This document shows, piece by piece, positions 48,793-60,359 of a DNA stretch of 64,000 nt (the stretch's first letter is position 1; each line of letters opens with the position of its first letter). This DNA comes from Coniferiporia sulphurascens (taxonomy: Eukaryota > Basidiomycota > Agaricomycetes > Hymenochaetales > Hymenochaetaceae): positions 434,001 through 498,000 of the forward strand of contig NBBA01000018.1 in NCBI GenBank assembly GCA_002794785.1, given 5' to 3'. The notes under the pieces were generated by a model. It was not told where the DNA came from. It did not search any database and was given only the letters and a program-made list of their open reading frames with translations. A program made the translations under genes and the position numbers.

Positions 48793-49531
48793 GTATGCGT
48801 AGCTACATGTATATTGTAACGGAGAAGAGTCATGTTCTTGGATACAGGGGTAAAATATATTACAATGGTTGTAGGTTAGACCAGAGCCTGCAATAACACA
48901 AGTGGTAAGAAGTCGCAAAGCGCACAGGTAAGTATGTAACATTGCAGCTCGAAGGCGATGCGCGAACGGGCTCTAAGCGTTCTCCGCAGTGCACCGGGCT
49001 CGACGTACATCAGCCAATCATAAGCCTTGACTAATCCAGTCCCTCGCTTAGCTGAAATTCGCCACACGAACTTACAGCTTAATCCCGATAATGCGAACTT
49101 GGGTTGTTGCCCGGATTAACCGTACCATCGATGCCCGGCGCACGCAACTGGGATTCTATGAGTCGGGTGAGATCAGTCCCCGCATCTCATCAGTCCTGCT
49201 ACCAGCGGTGCGCGCGACCCGGACATCTGATCTCTCCAGAGTGAAAACGCTCCCGGACTTTTTATTTTTTATTTTTTTACGCGGCTACGCTTTCCTCTGT
49301 CTCTCGTGCGCAGTCCGCTCTCGCTCCGGGACGCTTGGTCGGCTCCCGAGGATATGCTATGCAGCCGGGGTCAACACAGCTTCAAGTTTAACCCCATCAC
49401 TTTGATGCGCGGACTCGCGCGCCGCGCCAGCGCTCATGCTGTTCGCTCTCGCTTGTACATTTTATGCACGTCCTCAAGGCTAGTGATATATCTGCAGCAC
49501 AGCACTGCCATGCTGATTACACCAGATACAG
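48793..49531. other. intergenic
   Basis: 3' flank of TRP1 and promoter of the next gene. Includes a T-rich tract near 49260-49278. No gene recognised. Confidence 0.4.
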
Positions 49532-50546
49532 ATGGCCGCACCTAGCCGTGCGAGTATAAAACATACGGAAAGGATGCCCGTGTCCTCAAGTCCTCCGTCA
49601 AAACTTCTCCACCAGGCCGAGTCCTCTTCCTTACCGCACCCCCATCCAAACCCAAGACAGCCGTCTAAGATATCACACGATGGCCTACGGCGTCAGATCC
49701 AGAAGTTTTTGTGCTGCCTGCCCGTCCGCATGGGCGTATTCATCCTCTCCTTCATCCAATTCGTTGTCACGGGCGCCATGGCAGCGTTTTGCTTCTACGT
49801 CATCTTCCAAAAAAGTGAGCAACACTTCCTAGTACATACATGTTCTATCTCTTACGCAGGGGTTCTGCGTTTTCAGAAGTGACACTTGACAAGACGGCGA
49901 ATATCGTGTTCATTGTGCTTGCTGCACTTATGACCATCATGGCCCTCGTCTCTTTCCTCGGGTGAGTGTTGTCACGCTAAACGCTGCGACCTCGCCCTCA
50001 CCGCGTGGCCCTCCCTTCACAGATTCTTCGGCTCGATATTCCGGCATCAGGGCCTCGTGCGGGTATACAAGGCCATGCTCAACTTACTGCTCGTGCTGAA
50101 CGTCGCACTCGGCATCGTCGGCATCGTGCTCCTTTTCACGCAAAGCAAGTCCAAGCTCATCCAGACGTGCATCAACGGCTCGACCGACCAGGACGTCATC
50201 AACGCGTGCAACCACGTTGACACTTACCGCTTCGTGGTGATCGGCTTCTCCGTTGTCTCATGGATCATCCAAGCCTGTGCGTTCAGCCCCGCCCACATTC
50301 GTTTCGACAATTTTTTCGGAGTGTTTATTTACCGTGTCTTTTCTAATTTCAGATGGGTGCATCATCGTCGGACGCTATGTGTTCCAGCTGCAGGAAGAGA
50401 AGGAGGAGCACTGGCGCCTGTCCTCGATGAAGACGTACACCCAGGTTGCTGGACGTGGAAGCACCGAGGCGCTCAACTACCCTGGGGCAATGTACCCCTA
50501 CGCCGACAAGGACCACTCGTATGGATCTGGCCCGACGCACGTCTGA
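49532..50546 (+). CDS. four-helix membrane protein (tetraspan-like)
   Basis: 270 aa in four exons (49532-49814, 49880-49961, 50023-50276, 50353-50546), all in frame. A Ser/Pro/His-rich cytosolic N-terminus (about 65 aa) precedes four hydrophobic segments: VFILSFIQFVVTGAMAAF, VFIVLAALMTIMALVSFLG, LNLLLVLNVALGIVGIVLLF and FVVIGFSVVSWIIQAYGCIIVG. Between helices 3 and 4 is an extracellular-type loop with two Cys. The C-terminal tail is hydrophilic and Tyr-rich. The topology resembles fungal tetraspan or MARVEL-type plasma-membrane proteins; a CCG signature of true tetraspanins is not seen. Function unknown. Confidence 0.8.
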
Positions 50547-50930
50547 GGATAGCATTATGGAAGTGTGCACATTTTTGTTTTCTCGTCTTATAACGCTCCT
50601 ACCACGACATTTATTTTCAATGGACTTCCCCCTGTCGTATTCTGCCATCCCTTCATACTCTTCCCATTTGTATAATGTAGTTCACTAACTTATACTCCCA
50701 TCCGTACTATCATTTCTCCAATACCACTGCAATTGATATTTTCTGGAAGTCTTTAATACTATATAAAGTTCGACATCGTGCTCCTTGAATCGGTCATCAT
50801 CATCATCATCATCATCATATTCCGACCCGGAGCGACGTCCCATACCGTTCCTCTGTTCTTCGGATTACTGTGTTTCCCTCTCAGATTATTTGATCTGTTC
50901 TGTTGCTTTACTGAACCATCGCCCCGTACA
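50547..50930. promoter_or_regulatory. nicotinamidase promoter region with microsatellite
   Basis: TATATAAAG near 50760 lies about 170 bases before the next start codon. A (TCA)n run of about nine units sits at 50794-50818, between the TATA box and the start. Confidence 0.5.
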
Positions 50931-52021
50931 ATGGAGTCCGAACCCACCGCGTTTTTGATCGTAGATGTGCAATAGTCAGTAGCAAGCTTGCTTTGAGTCG
51001 GCGCTCCGAGTCCCAGCCTAATGGTCTGAATTTCATGGACACTCGCAATCCTCCTCCAGTGACTTCCTTCCGGGAGGCTCGCTCGCCGTCAAGGAAGGCG
51101 ACGAGGTCCTGCCCATCGTGCGAAACGCGCTGAAGGGCAAATGGAGCTTCGTAGTCGCCAGCCAAGTGATGTCGCTGCCTTGCACTCCTGCGTGCTCAAA
51201 TACCGCCCGTGTCTGACTCTCGCTTTTGTCCTCTATCACACGCAATCCAATCCCACCCCGTATACACGTCTGAAAGGACCATCACCCAGCGGGTCATGTC
51301 TCATTGTAAGCGCGCACACTGCACTGCACCGCATGCGAACATCGGGACTCAGACGCAGTGGCCTCTCGCAGCGCAAGCACCCATTCCAGAGAGGCGTTCA
51401 CGCAGATAGAGGTGCCCTATCCATACGGGAAGGACGACGAACCGGCTACCATCCCTCAGATGCTGTGGCCAGATCACTGCGTACGTCTGCTACATCCCTC
51501 GGTGCTCCCTTCTCCGGTAGCTGAACTCTCGCTCTAGGTCCAAGGAACTCGCGGTACAGAGATCGAAGAGACCGTCCTCGAAGCGCTGCAGCCTTGGCTC
51601 GCCTCCGACAAGGGCCTAATAATCCAAAAGGTACGAGAAACAATAGAAGTGTCCCACGAACCACAAGAATGTGAACACCCATCATTTACGGGAAATACTG
51701 AAACAGGGAGTCGACCGCGCCGTCGACGCATACTCCGCCTTCGCGTCCACACCCGGGCCGGGCGTCCCCGCAGGCTCCACGCGTCTCGCGGCTGCGCTGC
51801 GCGCGCACGGCGTCGCGACCGTCTTCGTCGTAGGGCTCGCGACGGACTACTGCGTCCGCGCGTCTGCGCTCGACGCGCGCGCGGCGGGCTTCGCGGTGCG
51901 CGTCATACGCGAGGGCGTGCGTGCTGTGGGCGGGGAAGACGCCACGCGGAGCGTCGAGCGCGAGTGGGCGGGGGTTGGCGTCGAGGTTGTTGGTGTGGAT
52001 GATGAGTGTGTTAAGAGATAG
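50931..52021 (+). CDS. PNC1: nicotinamidase
   Basis: Isochorismatase-fold hydrolase that converts nicotinamide to nicotinate in NAD salvage. Catalytic triad visible: Asp in LIVDVQYDFLPGG, Lys in GLIIQKGVDRAVDAYSAF and Cys in GLATDYCVRAS. The metal/substrate segment DHHPAGHVS and the motif MLWPDHCVQGTRG are also present. Exon 1 is 50931-50974. A splicing problem exists at the intron starting 51306: GT-AG joining (GTAAGC to CGCAG) puts the SF/ASRSAS junction out of frame by one base, although both sides clearly belong to the family. Either a weaker donor (GTCATG at 51293) removes a few residues, or the copy has a frameshift. Otherwise full length, about 230 aa. Confidence 0.8.
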
Positions 52022-52029
52022 TTGTAGCG

Positions 52030-53290
52030 GTTTGGTCTGAATTTGGGCCTGGGTACTTTTTGAAAGGGATTAACATGTATGTAAGTAGTGAGTACGTTTC
52101 GAAAATCGATGTTGATTATATTGATATGAACGTGAAGGATCAGTTCAGAAGCGCTAGATAACACTTGGGTAAAGCTTGAAGAAAATAATCTATCAGTTCC
52201 GTCATGGACAAGACGTTACAGAACTGACAGTCTGCCTGCCTCGTCTCTTTATACCTATCGCATTCGCCCGCTCGGACCAGTACCCAGTACCTCCCCGACG
52301 CTCAGCATTGGGGTCGAGTCTGGAAGAGTCCACTACGAAGGCTGAACAAGCTGAAAGCATATGATGCCCATTAATCCATTAATTGCAATTTACAAATCTC
52401 CACAGCCTTCATCACCTCCCCCCGGCGCATGGCGCGACATCCTCGGACGCAATGTGATCCAAGAATTGCACCGTGATCTTCCCAGGAGCGGTGGGCCTCC
52501 ATAAGCTATCAGACAGCATCTAAATGTGACTGCGCCCAATATTCAAGTTGCACAGATCAAGAGGGGGCGCTGTATCTACCACCCGCGCTAAGCTGGGGTC
52601 TACTGCGACGATGGTATGCGGTATGCTGGGTCGGCGGCGTAGGTGATTGTCCGCAGAGCGTGCGGAAGACTCGAAGTACATGTCCTGCGTCCTAAACTGA
52701 ATGTATGTTCCGCTGTATCCCGTTCATGGACAGTTCAGTTACCGAATTGAATCCAGAAGCCTGAGGTCCACTGCAATTGGATTGGATTCGGAGGCGCGTC
52801 TGTACACAGTGTGGATTACGTCTCGTCTAGATGTGCCTATTTCCAAAGTATGTGGATCACACTGGCAGGTAAAGTGCCACTGGCAATGGCGGGAAGTTCT
52901 GTGCGGGGTTTGACTGGATTTAAGCAACTGAGTTGGTTAATTTCAAACAATATTAATGATCTTGGGACACGATTCTAACTTCTAGCAACACTTCTTTTTG
53001 CAGAACTGACTGAGGCTCCCTTATTACGTGGAACTGTCCGGCTTCTTTAAAGAGGAGTCATCCTCCTACTAAAATGGTACATCCTTTTTCATGATCACTC
53101 GTCATGGTTTACGTGCATTTTGATGAATCTTATAGGGAAGTGGTAATCTGATACATAAGGAATGGTCCTCGCGTGGAGATTTGCGCTCAATGCGCCATTG
53201 GAACAGTCGTAATTATGATCAGAAAAATATACTATTCATATTCAAACATCATGGATTGAAGTGCCCAACGCGACCGTGGGTCCCCACGTG
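52030..53290 (+). repeat. duplicated block U1, copy 1
   Basis: Starts just after the nicotinamidase stop codon. It matches 62830-63990 in the same orientation with moderate divergence (shared landmarks TTCCGTCATGGACA, CCTATCGCA, ACGTGGAACTGT, CGCGCCATTGGAACAGTCG). No gene is recognised in it; short frames are not conserved between copies. Confidence 0.8.
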
Positions 53291-53625
53291 TCTAACTTAC
53301 TTTAAGTTAGAAGTGGTTATACATTGGTATTGACATTCCTACTAGCAGTAAGTGGGGGCGAGGAGAATTCTGACATGGCACAAAAATCACTTTGTCCCAT
53401 TCGTGCATTCTTACGCGAAAGAATAATATCGACAGAATACGTACCTGTATTAAGCGCCCAGAGCACAGAGAGTTCCGCAAGCCAATACTGCTGGGATATC
53501 AGTTTAACTAGGCATACCTAGTTCTCAGGCCTTTAAACAAGGAACGCCCTTAGGCACCATATCTATACTTGTACATTTGCAATCTCCACCCATACCTCGC
53601 ATCCCACCTTCACCTTGAGTCCGTA

Positions 53626-54101
53626 ATGTTCACCAGCGATTCCGTCGTGTTGCTGCCCTTCCGGAAGTGGCCTGAAGGTTCAGGGATCAAAACGTTCACG
53701 GGCGGGTGTCACTGCAGTAAATTCAGATACGAGGTCGAGCATCCTGCTCTAGAAGAGTGACAGCCTGTGTCGTGTAACTGCAGTATCTGCTCGCGGAAGG
53801 GCGAGCTTCTCATGTACGTTCCCCTCTTCCCTTCGCTCGATGGGTTTCCCAGCCGAACCCCTGCCAAATACTCCTTAGATATTCACCTGAAGCGCGTTTC
53901 CGTTTCACGACCGGCTCGTTTGACGAGACGTCGAAGTATTTATGGAGGAGTAAAACTATTGTCCGCCATTTCTGCCCAACCTGCGGCTGTGCTATCTTGT
54001 TTACGGGACTCGGCTTTGCCGGCGTCAACGTGCGCACTTTCGACGGGATCCAGATCGATAAACTCAAACCCACGTTCTTCGATGGTGCGAATTTGCTATA
54101 G
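53626..54101 (+). pseudogene. GFA-domain protein gene, broken copy
   Basis: Paralogue of the intact gene at 61814-62288. It starts MFTSDS and keeps the zinc-binding GGCHC near the N-terminus. A TGA at 53758-53760 replaces the CGA Arg codon seen in the other copy, just before the CNCSIC motif. The change is a C-to-T transition at CpG. Downstream coding sequence, including the CPTCG motif, stays open in the proper frame after the equivalent intron. The protein would be cut to 44 aa. Confidence 0.85.
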
Positions 54102-54509
54102 AGTAGGACGCTCAGTCGTGCCGACCATGCCGTGCTATTTATGCATGTTCCGGAGCTTGTGGGTCGATTAACGAGAAAAGAGAGTTGTTGGATTTAAGAA
54201 AATATGCATATAGGTGTTTTCTCTTGAGTATTTACTGATTGGAAGATTCGTCTCAAGCTCTTCGCTGATATCTATCAGAATATTAATATCACCCTTTCCT
54301 TTAATATTAATGGTTGGCACACGGTATCAATCACGCTGCGCACTTCAGGGAAAAGGTGAAATCAACACAGTTGAAAAGCCTGGTCTTTCCCTGGTGGTGA
54401 GAAAATATTTAATTGTCAAGCTCGAATGACACAAACGGGGAACCATGGCAGAAGGTTTTGTTAGTATTCTTGTCATGGTATGCTGGTTTCTTTCGTTTAA
54501 ACCTTTGTG
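54102..54509. other. 3' part of block U2 copy 1
   Basis: AT-rich flank of the broken GFA gene, ending at the insertion point of the 5.85-kb element. No gene. Confidence 0.5.
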
Positions 54510-55054
54510 CATCAGCAAAAGGTCACAGGCAATATAATGGCCCACATTGTGATATATACCCCAAAATCCGAGATAATGTAAAAATACCATAGAATTGTAC
54601 TGTTGTGTAATCTATTCATGAAAATTGCATTATAATCATACACCAGGATTGTGGGCCCCAGAAATCTGGCAGGAGATTGTATCTTGATTGTGGGGATTAT
54701 ATTGTTAGCAAGACATTATAAAGCTGGACCAGGATTTTACGTCCTTGTATTTTGTCCTTCATACTGTCGTCCTTCTAATCAGCATTCAATAAATGTAACA
54801 CAATATATTCCATGCTAAGCCAGTACAAGCAATTTATAATTATATAAACCTTTGTACTAGCACCCGCATTCTAGTACAATGGGGCAGATGGGGAGGGGGA
54901 GAAAAAGAAGTTGGCCCCAAGGAGATATCCACACACGATGAGATCTTCTTCAACTGGAGCATGCAAGTCGACGATGACTTTCATCTTGAAAAACTCGGTG
55001 AGCGGATGGTCCAGTACTTCTCGTCCCCTCCCCTCTCCGCCACCATCCACGATC

Positions 55055-56745
55055 CTAAACCTGCACGCGCGCGTTGACATCCTCCAGGTCCAGCCCGAAA
55101 CCACCATCAGCCACTTTACCTTCGCTCGGGCCGCACGAGGACGCATGAATCGGCGTCACAGGGCCAGTCGTCGGGGCCAGCGTCGACCTAGACACCGCGA
55201 GCGACAGGACAGTCTGGACGACGTCCCGTGCTCGTGGTGTCAAACCCTGTGATGCCTCCTCAAGTGCCCACGTGAGGGCGAGCGATACATTGGAGGCGGA
55301 TGACGGCGTGGGCGACGACATTGACGGCCGACAGACGGGAAGCGCGGTCGAGATGTGTGGGAGGTTCGGCCTGGCGCGCTTGGGCTTGACCACTGACGTC
55401 GCCATGGGGTACGTTGCAGCGCGTCGGGTGTTCGGGCGCACGGCGGGTCGAGCGTCGGGGCAGATATCGGAGGGGATTGACTCGGGCTGCGGCTCGGGGA
55501 ACATATCGATCTGCGGGCAAGGCAGAATCTGAGACGCTGGCGAGACCGGCTCCTGGACGACTGTAGGCACGTACTCCTCGACAGGGACAATGGAGCAGGC
55601 AAAGGCAGAGAATGCCACGCCTGCGTGGCATTCAACTACCTCTACCCTCTCCACTGCCTGCACCTCCCTCACGTTCAAAGGAGTTGCAACTGTGGCGGAT
55701 ACGTCAGCCTTCTTGTTCGTCATGAACGTCTTACCGAGACTGGGCCAATCCTTCCTCCGGGAGCCTCCTTCCCGGCCCGTGGCGCGGTCCAGGCAAGCAG
55801 AGAGCACCGCGTTGACGAGGCCAATCGCCACGCGGGATACTACCCTGCTCATCCGACTACGCAACGAGCGCGGGTTCGCCGGGCGCGACACGAGCTTGCG
55901 GCTGGGCTTCACCGTGAAGACGGCGTCGATGCCCTCACGACAGGGAGCACCGACGCGTCCCACTCGTCCGGGACAACTGCAGTTGGGTCGAGGAGCATGT
56001 TCTTGTCGATATCGGCAACCTTTGTCATCGGGTGGAGGAAGGGCGCGTGGTGGCTCAGGAGTCTGTAGGTGCGTGCGTCGATGGCAGACCAGTCAACAGT
56101 GCTGAAGAACGGGTGCGTCCTGATTCCGTCGAGGCCGATTCTGTCATCTGGGTACGAGTCGAGGAGCCTTCCCAAGAGGTGCTTCGTGGTGCGGTTGACA
56201 CCAAACCATGTGGGCACATACCATTCGCCATCGCACACAGTGAGTGTCAGCTCCCTGAGATCATGCTGGGGGAAAGGACGTCTCCCGAAGAGCAACTCAT
56301 GGAAGATGACACTGACAGAGTAGATGTCAACTTCAAATGAATAATACTCTCCACGATGCACCTCCGGCGCATCGTAACCTACCGTGCCACATGTGGATCG
56401 TGTCATAGGCGAGTCGATTGCGGCCCTCAGGAGTCCTCGCCTACCCACAGGTTCGGCGAGCAGTTCCTGTGCGCCGAACCTGCGGGCCATACCGAAGTCG
56501 CCAATGGTGATGTTGCCGAGGGCGTCGACGAGTATGTTCTCGGGCTTGAGGTCGCAGTGGATGATTCTTGTGTTGCAGAGCTGGGAGAGGGCCTTGACGA
56601 GCTGAGCCATGATGAAGAGGACATGGTCAGCCTTGATCCTAAATCTCTATGTGACAATCTCTTCACGCAGTGTGCCGCCTCTGGGGTAGTTTGTGGCGAT
56701 GTAGAAGTTGTGGCCATTGCAGAAGGTCATAGAGTTGGGTAAGAA
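55055..56745 (-). pseudogene. protein kinase, disrupted, with Pro/Ser-rich tail
   Basis: The minus strand reads a Ser/Thr kinase: HNFYIATNYPRGGTL (hinge), IIHCDLKPENILVD, IGDFGMARRF, STCGTVGYDAPEVHRG, DIYSVSVIFHELLFG and DDRIGLDGIRTHPFF. An in-frame TAG (56647-56649) falls between the hinge and the helix before the catalytic loop. About 230 codons later the frame is lost near 55940, and a long open tail continues in another frame from 55963 to 55055 (VFTVKPSRKLVSR and a 300-residue Pro/Ala-rich region). The N-lobe upstream of 56745 is missing or unrecognisable. The composition is AGC-kinase-like. It is a relic carried inside the 5.85-kb element, unless unrecognised splicing rescues it. Confidence 0.7.
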
Positions 56746-56966
56746 AATTGACACTGGCAGTCAGCTGCTTCAAACAACATACCTCTGTGATGAGCAGGTC
56801 CTAGGGATGCAACTTTGAGCCTCGGGTCAGGCAGTGGGGTAAAGAAAGAGAAATTGACGAGGGAATGAGCAGGCAGAATGGTTTATAAGTAAATATCACA
56901 GTTATGATGACGACAGCAATGACGAAACATACCAAATAAGTTTCCACAGCCATATATGTTTAGATA

Positions 56967-57080
56967 TTCCCACGACCCACCTGTGATTCACAGGTCCAAA
57001 TATTCCCACGATGGACCTGCGAATCGCAGGTCCTTTTATTCCCACGGAGGACCTGTGAATCGCAGGTCCATATATTCCCA
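56967..57080. repeat. minisatellite with 17-bp palindromic core
   Basis: Three tandem units of about 37 bp, each made of TATTCCCACG, a short spacer and the palindrome ACCTGTGATTCACAGGT or its variants ACCTGCGAATCGCAGGT and ACCTGTGAATCGCAGGT. Changes in the first two variants are paired on both arms of the palindrome. Confidence 0.8.
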
Positions 57081-57397
57081 TGATCACGTGCAGTTTTCAC
57101 CTGCAGCGACTTCAATGTTCACGCAAGTACTACTTGCGTGAATGATAACAAGTTGCGTAGCAGGCACCTATGCCTTTCCATTGGACGTACCCCCATTCAC
57201 ACCGGTCGTGACACCGTTCCCGTGTGAACCATGACTAGAATGCAAGTACGCCTTCTTCGTAGCTCAGGCTGGATTGACAGACCTGCCGTGCATAGCAGAC
57301 AAAGAAGGTGCGCCGGTGACAGGCGTCGCGAACACAGGTGTCTGATACTGTGACACGGTTGGTGGTTCGTGATGCGGACCCACAGGTGAAGGACGGC

Positions 57398-59740
57398 CTA
57401 AACAAACGAACACGCTTCGTCAAATCCAGTTTTTCTCAAGGCAGAAGCAAACTTACCATCGTCTCTTCTCCTTCCACCTTCCCGCTCTCTATCAGTAGCC
57501 GTCTCGAGAAGCATTTCATCAATACTCCAACTGCCTGCGGAGCTTCGACTGAGGCTACGTTGCCTGCCCCCTCCCTCCTGGCCTCCTGCACCCACATGGC
57601 GCGTGCGCGACGCGTGGTGCGAGCGCGAAGCCGAATGTGCATGGTGAGATGGATACGCATCGAGATATTCACGTCCACGACGTTCCCGTTCCTTTGCATC
57701 GCGCACAAGTTCGCGAGCATCAACACGTCCAAAGTCCCGGCCCATCGCCTCGTCATACTTTCACGATCATCGTAACGCGCGACGCCTCCGTGTCGAGACT
57801 CATACTTTCCAGACGAGATGGGTGCAGCGACCGCACCAGAGGACCCAGACATCGCTTGAGGGGCTGAATCACGCATATAGATAGCTTGTGCGTTCGTCGG
57901 TGCATAGCCCTCGCGCGAGCCAGCGCCGGAGCTTACAGCTTGCGAAGGCGGTTGCTGATGATGAGTAGGCGTGGGCAACGGACGCTCGTAAGAGCGCGGC
58001 ACGCCTACCTGAGAATAGTGAGTGGGGTGAGATGGCAGTGGCTGGTGCGCGTGTGTGTAGGATGGAGAGACCTGCGGATGGGGCGAAGAGAGCGCCTGTT
58101 GCAAGATCAAGTTAAAACTGTCAGCCGCCTACACCAAGGCCAGCAAGCGGATTGAACGCACCGGGTCGACATCCATCTCCCATCCTCCAACTCGTCTCCT
58201 TTTCTGATCCTCCCATTCACCATTTAGTTCATCGCCTCTGCCGCTCCTGCTGCGGTGCGCCCTCTTCGCAGGAATAGTTGCACTTGCGCCGGTGTGCAAG
58301 CCGCTTCCAACTGCTGAGAGCCCAGAGGCTGTAGGCGGCGGGGGAAGCGGCGGAGAGTGGAATGCGCTCGTGTGTGCAGAGTTCTGGCGATAATGGCCAG
58401 AGGACGATCCCCCGAAGACGTTCGAATATTGACCGTTAGCGGGAAGCGCACGCGAACAGCGTGACGCAGATGATGGATGTGCGCCAGGGCCTGACAGCTG
58501 CAGTGAAGTCCCGGTCGTTGAGGTGGGTACGCCCATGGGCGCGGGTAGTGCGGGCAAGTTCAGGATATCCCTGAACCCATCGCTGCGAGGTGAGCTCCCA
58601 CTGAGCGTCGGGGAACCCGAAGGTGGGTGTGCCGAGGCGAAAGACGAAACGGTACGCGCAAAAGCGGCCTGAGCTTAGGCTGCGCGCAGGCCACATGTAG
58701 CGCCCTAGCTCCGGAAAGTTTACGGTTAAGGTATGGAGTAGGTGAACGAAGTCTTCGCGGGTTCTGTAGTCAAGGGAAGGAGGGGGAAAAGCTTTGCAGA
58801 TTGTAAAAAAGTTGGTATCAGGGCAGGATAGGCTTGACAATGAATGCTGACCTTTCCACTCGCTCTGCGTGCGCCTCCGCACTGAGGATGGCCTTTGCGG
58901 CGTTCTCGGACATCCCGATTCCATTCCTTTCGGACCTCTCCTTCTTGGTTGGTTCAACGCCTGCACCCGCGCTAGTGGTGGCAGTTTTGACTGTTCATCA
59001 GCTTCAAGCATAGGTATACGATCAAATCGCAAAGGAGGCAGCGACGGCGGCCGAGAAGCGCTTCGTGCTGCTGTATTCCACTGGCTATGACCGGTAGCAC
59101 CTCCAGATCCTTGGATATTGTTATTTTGAGTAGTTGGAGCCCGAGCCTATGTTCGCATGCGTGATTCTTTCACGGTCAGCAGATCATTCAATCCAAATTC
59201 GTCCATCAGTTCTCGAGACCGCAGATGTATTTGAGTCGCCGTTCCAGTCTGGTTTAAGGTCTGACGTTCCTGATGGGACGGCTCACTAGTGAACAGTGCC
59301 GACAGGCAGTTGTTGCCCGAAGAAACCAGCTGCAGCAGGTCATGTCCGGGATTTCCAGAGTTTGTGCGATGCATGGAGCGTCTGTTAATCTGAGAGGGCC
59401 TATTCCCGCTTGATTCCCCATTGGCGCCTCCACTGTGGCCAAGCCTATGCCTGGTACGCCATCCAACGTTGCTCTCAGGCCCATCAGCAGACTGGTATGT
59501 TGGCAAACCTCCTGACTGCGCGTTTTCGTGAGCGTGTCCTGGTTGAATTCCGAGAGTAATCGGAGACGTCGCTGACGAAGGACGCCCACCAATCCACGGT
59601 CATGCCGAGTCGTGCCATGTACTGGACGAGAAAGCGAAGTACGCAGCAATTTCGGTCGACGGCAACAGTCCTGTCGATTCGACCTCCATCCTGTCTTCTG
59701 GCCAAAGGTAATGTTGACCCGAAACAGGATTGTCAAAAGG
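57398..59740 (-). pseudogene. disrupted Ser/Pro-rich gene, possibly regulatory
   Basis: Minus-strand frames read as consecutive pieces of one protein: GRIDRTVAVDRN, LPTYQSADGPESN and GLNDLLTVKES (59.1-59.7 kb); MSENAAKAILSAEAHAERVE (about 58.9 kb); LDYRTREDFVHLLHTLTVNF (58.7 kb); then Pro/Ser/His-rich segments with KRRRVGGWEMDVD (58.2 kb) and a final Arg/Ser-rich coil (57.4-57.7 kb). Some joins look like introns (GTCAGC after VER), but at others, notably near 57770, the frame changes without splice sites. I do not recognise a domain; the composition suggests a nuclear regulator. It is located within the nested inverted pair. Confidence 0.5.
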
Positions 59741-59985
59741 ATTTGAAGCGGCAGATGAAGGTAAGAACTAAGCGAGTACTAGTGTTGCCACTGCAAGGTG
59801 CCGCTGCCAGTGACGCAGAGGAGAAATTTTGAGGGCTGTCACAGGGAGAAGCTATTGACCAACGAAGATAGGGTGAATGTGTGCAAGCTTGCTGAGGATG
59901 TTGTCGATGACGTTGGGAAGGCAGCTGCAGCATGCACGTGGCCGTGAGAATATAAGGACCTGTGAATCACAGGTGGGTCGTGGGA

Positions 59986-60339
59986 ACTTATCTAGGGACA
60001 ATTACTACAGGTCATTATATCCTGCATACAATTCTTGGATAGTATTATGATGCAAGCTAAAATCATGGGACTGCCAATATAATCCCGAGGCAATTTACCA
60101 TGGGACATTGCAAGCCACACAATTATTTCTAGCCTTAAAATCCATCCACCACCATGGTATGGGGAATAAAATTATTGCAGCACCAATATAATGCCCTACA
60201 ATGTGATACATTCACCTAAAATTATTTCCGGGCCTTCACAATCCCAGACAATCCTGGTGGAGCATATAGTGTACCAAAATCGGCTACAATCTCATACATT
60301 CCATTTTGGGGATTACATTCGCCACAATCCTATATATAC
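59986..60339. other. AT-rich subterminal zone of the 5.85-kb element
   Basis: Non-coding. Contains repeated ACAATC/ATAATC words that mirror those at 54.53-54.80 kb. Confidence 0.6.
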
Positions 60340-60359
60340 CCTGTGACCTTTTGCTGATG

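Larger units (their letters stand above)
53290..54509 (+). repeat. duplicated block U2, copy 1 (first part)
   Basis: Matches 60.48-62.65 kb in the same orientation: the TGTCTAACTTA/AAGTGGTTA start, the GFA gene, and a TTTCTTTCGTTT end. It is interrupted at 54509/54510 by an inserted element; the remainder resumes at 60360. Copy 2 has an extra 1.1 kb (a PH-domain gene remnant) that is absent here. Confidence 0.8.
56967..59985. repeat. nested inverted pair, possibly a second element
   Basis: A 31-bp sequence at 56967-56997 (starting TTCCCACGACCCACC) recurs as a perfect reverse complement at 59955-59985. The pair encloses 3.0 kb lying wholly inside the 5.85-kb element. On the left, two more copies of the palindromic core follow in tandem. 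No empty site is available, so insertion is inferred. Confidence 0.65.
54510..60359. mobile_element. 5.85-kb element with 20-bp terminal inverted repeats, carrying gene fragments
   Basis: The left end reads CATCAGCAAAAGGTCACAGG (54510-54529) and the right end is its exact reverse complement (60340-60359). The flanks TTTGTG and TGGCTTGG join to the uninterrupted TTTGTGGCTTGG found in the paralogous block at about 62655-62666, so the insertion is proven by an empty site with a 2-bp TG overlap. Subterminal zones of about 350 bp on both sides are AT-rich and share inverted words such as CCAGGATTGT and GGGATTATATTG. No transposase was recognised. Inside are a broken protein kinase and pieces of another gene on the minus strand. 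Confidence 0.85.

Noticed and set aside
56900..57100. CRISPR-like array at the tandem palindromes
   Set aside because: Eukaryotic context, only three units, spacers are short and similar rather than unique. It is a minisatellite at an inverted-repeat end.
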